A stretch of DNA of 64,000 nucleotides, from NCBI RefSeq assembly GCF_014805625.2, contig NW_023998455.1:8559005-8623004 (forward strand). The letters run 5' to 3'. Under the pieces are notes generated by a model. The model saw only the letters and a program-made list of their open reading frames with translations, did no database searches and had not been told where the DNA came from. Shown in pieces: positions 38,101 to 49,365 of the stretch. Numbering within the stretch: position 1 is the first letter of the stretch; every line of letters begins with the position of its first letter. This DNA comes from Glossina fuscipes (lineage: Eukaryota > Arthropoda > Insecta > Diptera > Glossinidae). Position numbers and translations under genes: made by a program.

Positions 38101-41100
38101 CTTATTTGTTTTATTGTACTTATACTAAGTTTTTATAATAATTAATTTAAGTCAATTGAACTCGACTGCCAATTTGTTTTAGTTGAGTTTCTTGCATAAG
38201 TGGAATAAATAAATAAATAAATAATCGTATATTACCGCCGGAGTTATATAGGTTATCTACATTCTGAACGGAGACTTTCTGCATTAACAGGAAGCGCCAA
38301 TGTCAGCGTTACTAAGGCCTCAGTTATAGGGGAGAATGGAGTTAACGGTAGCACAGGAGGTGCTTGTGTCGATAATGCCAGTCTTTCCGATGAGGACGAA
38401 GAAGATGAAGACGGTGACGACTTCTGGCACACTTCGGTGGGTAAATTTAAATTTGCCCTGGACCAGTTGCCTCAGCCTTTACAATACATACATCAGTTAT
38501 TAACGGTAAGCCCTAATTGCTTAAAAATAAAATGGACATGTATTTTTTAATAATCCATATCTCGCAATTTTATAGGAAATCCCTACAATTAAAAAACCGG
38601 ACATTCTCTACTATATATTGCAGTGCTTGAATGTGATGGCTTTGCACGGGGATGCTTTGTCTAAAGCAGCCAAGGAGCATCGTGGCTTCTTCATTTGGTG
38701 TCAAGAGAATTTATTGATAAAAAAGTAGGAAAAAAATTAAATTAATAATCATAGGTGTACGCATAGATCTGATCATAAAGACATTTCACCTGAGGACAAG
38801 TGTAGCTCAAGCGTATTGAGTACTGTCGTGGGACTCTCAGTTTACAAGCCGATGCAGTTTCCGCGATTATTTTCTGACCAAAAAAATTTGGAATTGGGCA
38901 CATGCTAGCAGAGTTCACCCACTCTAGTAGTCGTTTGGCGCACTCTGCGTGCATACGCAGAGTCCTTCGTGGCACTTACTAATGGTGTTAGACTCTAAGA
39001 AGACTTAATCTTTAATACTCATTGCATACTTATGAAATAACGCACATCAACAAGCTCGTTTGTAGAGCACAAGTGCAAGGAATACCCGATATTCGCGTTC
39101 TTAATAGATATAGTAACTTGTCTCATATATGCGTACAAGATAGGACGAAAGATCTTTATAGCTTATACTCCATTAAGTTTTCTATATTCTGACATTAGGA
39201 AAGTAAATAGAGCAAGTTCAAGACTGATCACTATATACATGTACTTATTTGCCTTTATTTTAGTCTCTGGGATCTTTGCAATGCTGAACAGTCGCACATT
39301 TGTCAAGTTTGCGTACCACTGCTATTGCATTGCATAACTTTACCCCTAGGATCGGATGTGTTTTGGCGCGTGGTGCAGGAAGCCTTCCACGACACTGATT
39401 GGCGAGTACGCTTCACAGCAGTTGAACGAGTCACCGTAATTACGCGCTTTATGGATTCCATACCGTTGCGTACCGAAGTTGGCTTGCAAACAGCTTTAGC
39501 GACGGCGTTCTGTCATCTCATTGCTAGCATGGATGATATTAATGTATATGTAGCACAGCGTGCGACTCTATACATTGGGACCATACATGACACCGCAATT
39601 CGGTCACTGCTCTTCTGCTTAGAATCGCAATTCGACCTTTTCATAGTGGATCGCCCCGTTGTCTTGCAATCGGTCTACCAACTGCATAATTCTCTATCCG
39701 ACCGCAAAGTATTAACTTGGGAATTTTTCTTAAATCGTTTCGATACGCTATTTGTGGAAGCTCAAATTACTTTGGAGAAAGGTGGTGATATTGCATATTT
39801 AAGGGATTTAAGAAATTCGGAGAACGGCAGTGAAGCTTTATCTTCAAAAATTTTGAAGGCACGCGAAGCTTTAAGTCAAAGCGATACCACTACTGGCAGC
39901 ATGGCCAAAACGTTAAGTGCGTCCTTCGGGACTAAATGGCCCTATAAAAGGACGCTGTCTGCTCCGGCGAGCATGGTACCAAGACAAGATAGCAAATTCG
40001 GTGAGTATTGGAAGAGGAAAATATATTGTTTTACCCTATTTTTTGACCTTTCGCCAAATCACATATCAATACGGTCTATATATATATATAAATATATTTT
40101 TATTTTTTTTTTAGTACCTGATAAAGAGAAAATTTATAGCCGCCAAATTTCTGCACCCATATTAAAAAGGAAAACCTCACGCTTCGGTTTGGGTCAGTTT
40201 TTAGGCTCTAGCGGAGCCAGCAACGCTTGCACTAGTTATAGTTTAACAACAACTAGCAATACACATTCATACCGTAACACATATTCCTCTTATCCTGTCC
40301 AACCGCTATCCCATATCCAACTGCTTCCCTGTCCTGCCCATCAGCCTCAACAGCATTTTCTTCAACATCAACAACAACAACAACACCACCATCAATCTAG
40401 TAGTAATTTTGCACCAGTAGCAACACCATCAACATCAACTTTAGCCTCAACTTATAGTCAAAGTCATCAGTATTTAGTGCATTGTGTAGCACCTAGTCAA
40501 ACGCTAATACATAATCCAATGCCAACATTGCAAGAAGCTGAGCAGCTAACCAAATCCCAGCGACCTCGCTCTCCTATCATCAATCAACCAATTCACCACC
40601 ACCATCACTATTCACACTCCCATCCGATGCACGCTAATATGCATTCACATTTCCAAAAACATCCTTCGGCACCGAACCTTTTACCTCCACCACCACCACC
40701 ACCCCCAGCACCTAGCCCCACCCCCTCAGCTTCAGCTATAACCATGTATTGCACTTGTGATGTCGGTGCAGTACATGCACCGGCACCTCAAGGTAGGTTG
40801 TAGAGCATGTCATCGTGAATGTTTTAATTCGTTGTTGTGTGTATGTATACTATATCTCATATATCGCATATATACGCTCACATAAATACAAAGATCTACT
40901 TAATGTTTTTCTCATTCCTTTTTTCTCTTTATTTATTTTTTTTTTTGTTTTTTTTTTTTTTTTTTTTGAATTTCGAAACCAATATAACAACTCTGCGTGA
41001 TATACTGTTTCACTGTTGAATTTTTCTTACATTGTACTCTGAGTGGCTTTAAAAATCTCCTCCAATCCGCTCTGTGTATTTATGCGTGTATGTTTTTTTT

Positions 41101-44100
41101 ATAATATACAGATCTGTTGCTCACATTTCACAGGGCTAGTCTTTGTCTGGATCTTCCAATAACATGTAAATAACTTAAATAGAAAAAAAAATGTTGGGTA
41201 AAAAGCACGAGATTACATTCCTTTTATTACACTTTTTGCTCTTGCTCTTTAGAAAATGCAATTGTAAAAAGCTTCATATAGACTGTATAATTTAACTGGA
41301 CTCGTTCCTTTTGTTTCACTTGTTTAGACAAAAATGCTTATGTCTGTTTAGATTTTGCACTTATATATATATCGATCCATGCATGATTGCAAAAAATAAA
41401 TGAACATCCCAGTGAATATGTTTATGTCTCCTAACAGAAATTTTTATTTAGCTCATCCGCTGACGCAAAGAGTCTAGTTTATGTCAATCTTTCTCTCGTT
41501 ACTTTCCTTACTTTCGTTTCAAAATCTCTTCCTCTCACTCTGCATCTCTCTTTCTATCGGGCTGTCTCTCATTTATCATACGGCTTGCTCGCTTCTCTAG
41601 GATCATATTCCTCTGTCGTGCCATCTCAACTTGCGCACTTAACTAAATTGTTTGTACGAAAGCACTTAAATCTAACACATAATAATACTATACTTTTTGA
41701 TAACGTAAGCAAACTTAAGTTCACTCCGCCTGTACCTGCATAGATATCTTGACTTTTGAGATCAAAATTCTTTTACCATAAGAAAGAAGAATGGTTTAAA
41801 CTTGATCTTAATACTGTTTTGAAGACAATCTGTTGTCTTCGTTATACCTATCAACAAAGGATAGGAAATTTGGTATACAAGTTCTCTATTGATAGCCATA
41901 GGCTAAATTTGCAAATTAACCCGCTCGCTGGAACGCAAAATTATAACACAGAATCTGTAATAGATATTGATCAAAATGTTTGCAGTGATCTAACCAAGAG
42001 AAAAATTATTTGAATCGGATAATTTCAACGCCCACTGACTGATGATATAATTTGTGCTTTATTATACTTTATATATTGACTTGAGGTGGTAGGTATCAAA
42101 AATTCGCCTTAAGGCGAATAAACCTTTCTTACGTATCCTGTTATATGAAAATTTAACTTTTTTTAAATTTCGAAGTTTTTTGATTACGTCCTTCTATTTA
42201 TCGTTTCATTATCCTATCCTTGTGCTTTACTTTACTATTTATTTATAAAAAAATTCCTCGAGTGGTATGTATGCTTAAGACTTGTAAGATCACATTTTCG
42301 TGTGCTTTCATGGCTCTAAATGTAGTAGTAAGTGTAATCTTTGAAATGCTGCCCGCAGACTTCGTGAACTAAGAACATTTATTCTAATGTTATTTATCCT
42401 TGAATTCAAAACCTATAGATGGTCATATACATTCTTTGGGAGGTTTAAATGACGATAATATTATGGGTTTGTTGAGTCGTATAACTGAATTGGAAGAATC
42501 CGATCGTGAAACAATTCATTTATTGGTGTTCTTGTTAATGCAATTCATGTCACGGACAGATCAAGCTTTTCCCTCGGAAGATAAACCAATCTCAAAGACC
42601 CAGAGTATTGTACTGAAGCACTTATTTTTGTTGTTGGGTCACAATCAATTGGACAAAACCTTCCACGCGACAGCAGAATGTTTGCGGTAAAAATTTGAAC
42701 ACCTGTTCCTACAACGTATCTTAAATTCTCTTCAATTTCTCTCCCTCGTAGGGCTTCTGCTGTTTTCAATGCTTTTTTGGCTAATTTGCCACAAGTCTTG
42801 GATCAAAATCATTTAATCGGTGGTCATATATTACCAACAGTGATGCAAGTTATCCTTTACGCTCCGAATCCTCATAACTTAACGGGCGACGCTTATCAAA
42901 AGCAAGTCTTTAATTATTCTTTATGGCATTTGGAACAATATCCGCGTCGAAATTGGATATTCACTATGCTGGTGATTTTATATAAATATTCTTATACGCA
43001 GCCACCGCAAAGTTCGTACACTAATTCCGCGATACGTGTAGTAATGAATAGCCTGCGTAATCATTTTCATCAATGTCGGCGCATACCCACCACTATTTTG
43101 GATATACCGGGAAATACACGTTCCAGGGATGTTAGTCAACCGTCGTTGGGAACTGATCCGGATGATAAAGAACAAAGTCCACCGGCAAGTCCTATGTTTC
43201 CCTCGGAAGGCACTAGTGGCGCTTCAAAAGGAAAAGGACAAAATGTAGCTTTTACTCCCAAATTGCAACATGCATTCAGAAAGTACACTGACTCTAGTCT
43301 GGATGCCGATGAAACTGAATCTGAATTGGTAGCCATACCAGAAAGTGATCTCTCTGATAGTACTCTGCAAGGAAGTAGTGCGCCGGTAGATTTCATTCAA
43401 AACAATCAACGTTCTCAAGACTACTCTAGTTTTTTCCTATTTAGGGTTCTTTTGATGATACCATGCATTTAGAAGAGATAACTACTACTAAAGTGGAAGT
43501 TTTAAAGCAGCGTAAGACTTCAGAATTACATGACGAAAAATCTTCGAAAACACTTAAGTCCATGATCACCACTAAGACTGGCGATACATATACTACAAAA
43601 ATCAAAGCTACAGCTGCTGACACGGTATCTACAACGATCGTAACTACACACTCACGTCATAGCCTACAAGAAGGCGTGCGTATGATCGTTACTCCGTTGG
43701 TGGCCAGAGAAACCACGGAAACAGCTATTATAAGCCCACCCGTTGACGTGCATCGAGCCATCACTGTGCGTAACAAAACTTTTTCCGATTCAGGAGCTAC
43801 GTCCACTTCAAAAATGTTTGCTGCCATAGCTACCAATCATTTAAAAGCCTTGGGTACTTTACAAGACACGCAATTTAAGGTGGTTGATGCGAAAGGTTCG
43901 CAGGCGTCTAGTAATGGTTCACGTTCAACAAATGGTAGTTCAGAAGGTTCCGAGAAACGAGGTGCCGCTAAAGCTAAAATGATCGAGACCCAGCAAAGTT
44001 TAGTATCAGCCAGAAAAGTAATGGGTCGTCAAAAAACTATTGTGGAGTGCAATGCTTCCAGCTCATCACCTGGTACTGATGATTCGCGCTTAAGTGCTAA

Positions 44101-47100
44101 TCACAAAACTAAACCACAAAGTAAGACACTTAAACGTTCCGAAAAAGCCTACGGTTCCCCCGACTCTCCACTTTCCAAAATGAACGTTATGCCAAATCCT
44201 ACGGATGAACTAGATAGCTCTTGCCTACCAACACCAAAAAGTATAACTTCTTTGGAAATACCAACGCCAGAACGTTTATTACCAATTGGGCCACAACAGA
44301 GTGTTACCGCAATAGTTGAGCGTGTACGAGAAGGCCTCCATCTACCCGATATCAGTCACTTGAAACAAGATAGTTTGGATGCTTCCGAAAGCATGAAAGA
44401 CGACGTAACATCGAATAGCTGCACTAATTCACCTAGACGCTTAATTAAACAAGTAGCTTTGGAAGAATCTCTTATATGCGGAGGAAACAACATGAACAAA
44501 GAAGAAACCATGGATCATCATACGTCTCTTCTAAAAACAATGAAGCTAAAAGTAAGAATGAATAGCAATAGTGGCGATGTAGAAAATGTTGTAGCTGGAC
44601 CTGCTCAAATGCCAACAAGTTCGCACACAAAATCGGATAGCTCTAAGAGACCTCGTCAAAAAATGGCGCCTTTCAATATGGATATGAACATTTTGCCAGA
44701 CATGCGTTCTCGATATGCCGGTTCATTTCCACCGCCACCTTATCAATCTCCCGATGAACAGTTTGACGAACTGGAAGACGGACAAGAAAATGGCGGAACA
44801 CAACAATCGGGTCACCAGCCAAATCGCGTGGTAAATATAAAACAAAAACGTAGTTAGTTCATTAGTTGCGCAAAAACAAGGTATTTATAAAGGGAAGCTT
44901 GAGAAGTTTATAATAGTTTAGCAATCCTCCAGTTCTCTTTCAATTCACCGCCGCATTATATCCCAGAAACGAATTACATAAGCGAAAGACGCTGTTTCTT
45001 GTAAGTATTTCATAGGAAACATTATGCATTAATCTATGTCCTTGACACGAAAGGTTTTAGGCATAGAAAGCCTGCATTACTCATCAATCCAATGCCGTTA
45101 GCACCACGAATACGAATCAGCCGCTCAATATTTAAACCACAAAATTTAATGCAATGAAAAATAAACACAGCAATTAAACCCAGATGCGTAATTAAACTTA
45201 TGAACGCCGACATGATTCTGGACCACGCGTTGAGATCTCGAGGGTAGAAAGGCTGCAGTTGCACCAAAGTAAGATTTCTGGCGGTAAAAAGACATTGAAG
45301 CCAAGATTGTGGTAGACATGTTCAATTTGAAGGCAGGCGCGATGAGTTCACGAACACATATGAAATTAGAAAAAATAAATATCCTTTTTTTTTAATTTTT
45401 GTCCATTAACTCTTACTAAACCTCTTCCCGTCCTTCATGTTCAATGTTCTTGTTTTCTGAACAGAGTACTCGTCGGGTAGGTGATTACGCTGTTTGTGAA
45501 CGCTGTTCGGAGTGCGGCGCTTTAATCGAAGAATATACTGACGAGGAAGTCGGTCTTTTAATCGTGATTTTAGGCACATTCATACACCGTGAACCAGCGA
45601 TGGCAGCACCGTTTTTACCAGAAATCTTAACCATAACGGCAAAGTAAATCAAACCCATAAGAAATAACCTCACAATACTTCCGCTAATTTTTGCTTGTAT
45701 CAGGATTTCATCAACCAGTACGTTTGCTTGGCAAGGAGAGAACGGTCCGCCGTTGGTATGCAGTGCTCAAGCCGTAGCTTTACAGTTTTTACGCTGTGTT
45801 TTACACCAATTAACACCAAACGGTATTTTCTTACAAATTTTGCAAACCGATGTCATAAGTAAGTATTTAAGAATATTGAGAGATAAGTAAATAATTCAAT
45901 TCTTTCATCACAGAAAAAATCAGGCGAAATACATTCCGGAGTATAGTAAAAGCCCTGCAAGACTTTCAAGAATTAAACGCTTCAAGCCCTGTGTATATGG
46001 TCTGTGAAGCTTTGCAGGCAAAGAAATCACTACCTTTGGAATTATTACCCGTTATTTTCCGCAATATGGCCGAATATTTGCAATGCATTCCAGTGGATTC
46101 GAACATAAGTCCGGCGGCTTGGATTCAAGCCACAACAAGTTTGGAAAATCTTTTACGTCAAGTTTTAGTACATCTACCAACCGTCACGAACCACGAAAAT
46201 TTACTTAGTTTAATTGTAGCTACTTTGCGTTTGAACTGTGTACCGAAAACTCTGTTGGATCCTTATTCAAAAATCTTAGCCTATTGCGTACAACACACCA
46301 ATTTAGAGTACCACGTACTTTACGACATATGCATATACGGGCGAAGTTTTTCTCGGGATCGTGACAAGCAATACTTATGTCGCCAGCTGATTTTCGAATT
46401 TATTCAAGCATTGAAATTTAAAATCAGCATTCCGGATCACAATTTACTAATGATAATTGGTTTCGTCCTTTTGGATGCCGGTTGTGCTTTCCCACCTGGT
46501 ACTTTACAAGGCATACCTGACTTACCGCCAGCTCTTACGACAAATGCAGCCGAATGCTTGCGCCAGTATATTAATGACGTCATCGACTTTTTAGCCGATT
46601 TTCATACGCTCAATAAGATTAAGGTAAAATTTTCGAAAGTGCATAAAAAAAAAATTTGATGTAAACTATATTTATAAAATGGCAGAACTTTAAGAACAGT
46701 CTAACCCAAAACGGTTTGAGTGAGGATACCTTAGGCGGTGTCTTAAAAGGAGCCGTTTCGCAATATTTGGCTATGGAAATGTCACGCGGAAATTCTAGAG
46801 ACAACAAGGCTGTAGCACGCTACTTACCTTGGCTGTATAATGCCCCTTCATCTCTGCAGCAGGGGTAAGCTGCTTTCCGATACAAGGCCAAACCCCCCTA
46901 CATAACTATTACTTTCAACTTCATCTTCCTCTTTCTTTTTGATCAACTTCTAGGCCAAAAGAGTTTACTGAGTGTGTTGGTCATATGCGCTTGCTTTCCT
47001 GGTTGTTGTTGGGATCCCTCACACATATGGCTTTAATGCAAAGGCGTTCTACCGTGCACATAGCTGGGGTGACTCCTGCCCACACTTCAGGAAATTCAGC

Positions 47101-47852
47101 CTTACTTCACAATCAACCTTATCAACCAGTTCCACAGGACGCCTCTTGCCATATAGCCGATCACATTCAAGTAATATTTGCCGGGTTCGCAGAGCAATCG
47201 AAAGCATCCGTCTTGCACATGTCATCGTTGTTTCACGCCTTCACTCTGTGCCAACTTTGGACGGTTTATTTGGAACAAATTGCCCATGCATCTAATAATT
47301 CAGAGGGGAATACGATGGGTGTGCTGTTTGAGTTTTGGGCTAAAGTGACGCCTTGTATCTTGCAATTAGTCTCTCATTCGAAGCCCCCAAAGGACACTAC
47401 AGGTGAATTTTCACAAAACTCCAATGCAAAGGTAAATAAAACGTGTTCTGGCCACATTGATGTGATTGTTCTTGTATTGCTTTTATACCGCTTTAGCTTT
47501 CGGAAATGGTCAATTTGCATTTTTTAAGTCTTTTAGAAGCCTTAAGAGAAACAAATTCAACAGTACTAAGCAAACTCTTGCCATTGTGGAGTCCAGTATT
47601 ATCATCACAGACGCAGGTGAATAAAATTATTTTATTATCTTCCAAAACTGTCATTAATTAAAAGTTTCGTCTCCTTAGCTCTCGGACACTCTGCACGTAC
47701 GCTTGCAAAATGTGCGTGACTATGCTCCGGATTATCAAGAGCAACAAACACAGCAAAGTAGAATATTATTAAGATGGTTACAACGTTTACAATTTAAAAT
47801 GGGGCAAATTGAATTACAAGCGTCTACGGCTACGCAATTCTACTCAATTTAA
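25042..47852 (+). CDS. unc79: unc79 homologue, NALCN channel-complex protein (29 coding exons)
   Basis: UNC79 is a very large scaffold that, with UNC80, supports the NALCN/narrow-abdomen sodium-leak channel controlling neuronal excitability. My exons: 25042-25096, 25168-25287, 25355-25516, 25589-25759, 25822-25911, 25973-26158, 26226-27040, 27099-27648, 27706-27977, 28032-28127, 28195-28339, 32099-32178, 32625-32687, 32914-32970, 37659-37767, 38291-38505, 38576-38724, 39264-40000, 40115-40792, 42419-42686, 42752-43385, 43445-44830, 45465-45643, 45704-45858, 45914-46623, 46686-46864, 46954-47431, 47497-47616, 47679-47852. They sum to 3011 codons with every phase compatible. Landmarks: the family N-terminus HNILPAPSGVDIANNIKYFS; cysteine pairs (CQREHC, CIEC, CENKNC, CAQCHSNRH) at about residues 268-365; CILMLDILLKQMELQ; the C-terminal RVGDY--CERCSECG, SRG-SRDNKAV-RYLPWLY and QFYSI tail. 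Residues about 1358-1584 and 1690-2290 are low-complexity, His/Gln/Pro- and Ser/Thr-rich. The 27648 donor, the 32914 acceptor and the start (25042 or in-frame 25075) are least certain. Confidence 0.93.
29079..29128. repeat. (AAT)n microsatellite in unc79 intron
   Basis: AAT triplets over about 50 bases with one AAC variant. On the minus strand it gives a spurious polyleucine frame. Confidence 0.93.
30130..30260. repeat. Dispersed repeat, copy related to 2300-2420
   Basis: It shares ordered blocks with the left copy: AAATTTCACCAAA, TTGAACACAA, and TCTCAGACGGACAAATGGACAA with GGACAGG before it. CAGACGGACAGA-type tails of this kind are common in fly interspersed repeats. Class unknown. Confidence 0.4.
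31220..31370 (-). repeat. tRNA-like (SINE-like) repeat in unc79 intron
   Basis: The minus strand reads GGCAAGAATCGCGATTATCA and then TTCGCGGGTTCAAATTTC. The second resembles an RNA polymerase III B box (GGTTCRANNCC, mismatched at the two final C). The first lies where an A box and anticodon arm would be. I cannot fold a complete cloverleaf, so it is at best a tRNA-derived repeat or pseudogene, not a functional tRNA. Confidence 0.35.
32914..32970 (+). other. unc79 short exon with weak acceptor
   Basis: This 57-base exon encodes FCAAIKHIRMCHHELVATH and joins in phase 0 to the preceding exon (ending at 32687) and the following one (starting at 37659). The donor CAT|GTACGTG is good. The acceptor CATCTGAG is unusual. 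Three stronger-looking AGs upstream (32846, 32861, 32885) all leave phase 2, which the upstream exon cannot supply. Vertebrate UNC79 has an FC pair at about this place, which may be coincidence. Confidence 0.55.
32971..37658 (+). other. Largest unc79 intron (4.7 kb)
   Basis: It lies between GTACGT and TTATTTAG, both phase 0. AT-rich; no nested gene or recognisable element is seen. A T/C-rich tract at 37021-37080 and a poly-A run lie near its right end. Confidence 0.65.
37478..37500. repeat. A23 homopolymer in unc79 intron
   Basis: Twenty-three A, followed by three GGAAATG/GGAATTG-like units. It lies about 160 bases before an exon. No retroposed body is recognisable upstream. Confidence 0.85.
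37768..38290 (+). other. unc79 intron
   Basis: It has a GTAAGA donor and a GCATTAACAG acceptor, phase 1. It contains a T run near 38082-38096 and an AAAT tandem at 38207-38224. Nothing else is seen. Confidence 0.8.
38725..39263 (+). other. unc79 intron
   Basis: It has a GTAGGA donor and a TTTATTTTAG acceptor, phase 2. The antisense 77-codon frame inside it resembles nothing I know, so I leave it unannotated. Confidence 0.8.
40115..40792 (+). other. Symmetric cassette-type unc79 exon, His/Gln/Pro-rich
   Basis: The exon is 678 bases (226 codons) with phase 1 on both sides, so skipping it keeps the frame. It encodes RQISAPILKRKTSRFG followed by low-complexity sequence: a CAA run giving polyglutamine (about 40364-40382), a CAC/CAT run giving polyhistidine, and an eight-residue proline run. 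The flanking exons carry conserved UNC79 sequence, while this exon corresponds to a short variable linker in vertebrate UNC79. Confidence 0.75.
40793..42418 (+). other. unc79 intron (1.6 kb)
   Basis: It has a GTAGGT donor and an AACCTATAG acceptor, phase 1. It holds T-rich runs (40920-40970), pyrimidine-rich sequence (41480-41600) and a palindrome at 42102-42119. No nested gene is seen. Confidence 0.8.
42102..42119. repeat. 18-bp perfect palindrome in unc79 intron
   Basis: ATTCGCCTTAAGGCGAAT is identical to its reverse complement. It is GC-richer than its surroundings. Function unknown. Confidence 0.9.
44831..45464 (+). other. unc79 intron with antisense open frames
   Basis: It has a GTAAAT donor and a TTTTCTGAACAG acceptor, phase 0. 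On the minus strand two frames stay open over the same stretch: 95 codons at 45034-45321 without an early ATG, and 57 codons from an ATG at 45146-45319. Neither resembles a known family. Confidence 0.7.
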
Positions 47853-47964
47853 TATTCAATACGTCGCGTAAAAAAAATATTTTCATTTATATGAAAAAAT
47901 ATCACTATGCAACATTATTTTTATCAATATAATAACTTATTATTATTTGGGGGTTGTTGTAACA

Positions 47965-47970
47965 AATAAA
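47965..47970 (+). terminator. AATAAA poly(A) signal of unc79
   Basis: AATAAA lies 113 bases after the unc79 stop codon, giving a short 3' UTR. The convergent neighbour's own signal lies 189 bases further on. Confidence 0.5.
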
Positions 47971-48158
47971 TACCACGGACGTCATGGCGGTATATGATGG
48001 GTGAGGGGATATAAACGATTCTGCCGCGGTGGAGCAATGCTTCATGAACGCACATCAGAAGGAAGTGCATTTCAGTTCTGTGGCGGCTGCTCTCGTTTTT
48101 ATATCGTCTTCATTTTGCTCACGCCAGGATTCAACAGTACTTTCCCTTTTAGCAGATT

Positions 48159-48164
48159 TTTATT
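48159..48164 (-). terminator. AATAAA poly(A) signal of Gdown1 (minus strand)
   Basis: TTTATT on the + strand reads AATAAA on the minus strand. It starts 20 bases beyond the last base of the Gdown1 stop codon, so the 3' UTR would be very short. It faces the unc79 signal. Confidence 0.5.
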
Positions 48165-48184
48165 GAACAATAATCCAAGTGATA

Positions 48185-49365
48185 TCAATTTGTTTCACTC
48201 CGCCCTCTGTCAGGCTGGCGGTAATTTGTAAAGCAAGGGCGTGACCTTAAAGCTTCGTTGGGCAATGTAATTTTTCCTTTCGACAAGCATGACGATTGAA
48301 TCTTTAAACGATCAGTGGCTTGTTTTTCCTGTAATTCCTAAAAATTCATTGCCAAGAATAATAATAAAGCTAATCATTAACCAGGATAACAAACTCACGT
48401 ACCTTAAGTTTTTGCAGGTGCCGCATTTGAAGTTCTATCGAATCAAGCAAGCTTAACATTTGGGTGCCATTAGTTTGTATGGGCGGCGGTGTGGCAGCAG
48501 TAATCTCCCAGTGTTTCCCTTTTTTTCGCATTTTTTCTTTTTGAGGATCGTGAACGTTTGATACCGTTGTTTGATAGGGTTTAAATTTATCTTTTTTAAC
48601 ACACTGGTCTTTAAGCTCCGTTTTTTCTAGCAAATAATTAACATGCGGCTCAGTTTCTACGTTTTGCTTTGATATACAACGTCTTCTTTGAGAACTATTT
48701 AAAGCTTCTAATTTCGGTTTTAAATCACCCAATCTGTCCCCAACATCAATGGCCACAATATCAGCATTTATTACTTTCGTATCATGCAATGAATTCCATA
48801 CTGAATTACCGCTTGATTCGCACGATCCGATTTCTTTTAAATCTTGTTCTTTGATCAACTTAATCTCAGGCTTTAGTACTTTAAGTCGCGGCTCGTGCAT
48901 TTGCTTTTGAGCCAAGATACGTAAAGGATCCATTTCATGCTCATCATCACTATCCAAAACATCATCTAAATGATCATAACCATCGCTGCCCCACTCCAGA
49001 CTATTTATGACCTGTTCTCCTTCCTTAACAATATTTAATTGAGAGAATAATTTCGCTGCCTGATCAACATTAGCTCTTCGATCCAACTCTTTGATCAGCT
49101 TATCGTAGAAAGTTTGAATACGTCTTCCTTTATCTGGTAGTTTTTCCAACTGTTTCCTATAAGATTTTTTCGAATTTTAGTTATGAGATCCACGGAATTT
49201 CAAATTTTTGTACCTATTGGCCAAAAGTCTCTCTTCACGTTCTTTAATTTCCCGCAGCTGTAAATTGGTCATGGTGCATAAATCTTCGACGTAATTATCC
49301 TTTTTAGCTACGGGCAAGGATCCACCAGGAATCTTGTTCAATTTGGGACGAGCCACTGTAGACAT
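48185..49365 (-). CDS. Gdown1: Gdown1 / POLR2M, RNA polymerase II-associated protein
   Basis: Gdown1 (POLR2M, GRINL1A) binds RNA polymerase II and competes with TFIIF, acting as a negative factor that Mediator can overcome. There are three coding exons on the minus strand: 49214-49365, 48403-49156 and 48185-48337. The introns are 57 and 65 bases with GTAC.../...TATAG and GTACGT/TTTTTAG ends. The joined CDS is 1059 bases, 352 residues plus stop, close to the 368 residues of the human protein. Exon 1 reads LREIKEREERLLANR and splices into KQLEKLPDKGRRIQTFY, the family hallmark. The DKLIKELDRR helix follows, then an acidic linker. The C-terminal LLDSIELQMRHLQKLKELQE is a conserved helical stretch. 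An in-frame GTG seven codons upstream is not used here because the ATG at 49365 is the first ATG. The gene converges with unc79 (stops 332 bases apart) and diverges from NFRKB. Confidence 0.88.

Noticed and set aside
39325..40803. Single 492-codon gene
   Set aside because: It is two unc79 exons joined by an intron that happens to stay open. Phases and flanking conserved exons show it is part of unc79.
42545..43418. Antisense frames opposite unc79 exons
   Set aside because: They are shadows of well-supported unc79 coding sequence on the + strand.
48001..48231. Sense 76-codon frame downstream of unc79
   Set aside because: It overlaps the last Gdown1 exon on the opposite strand and has no family resemblance.
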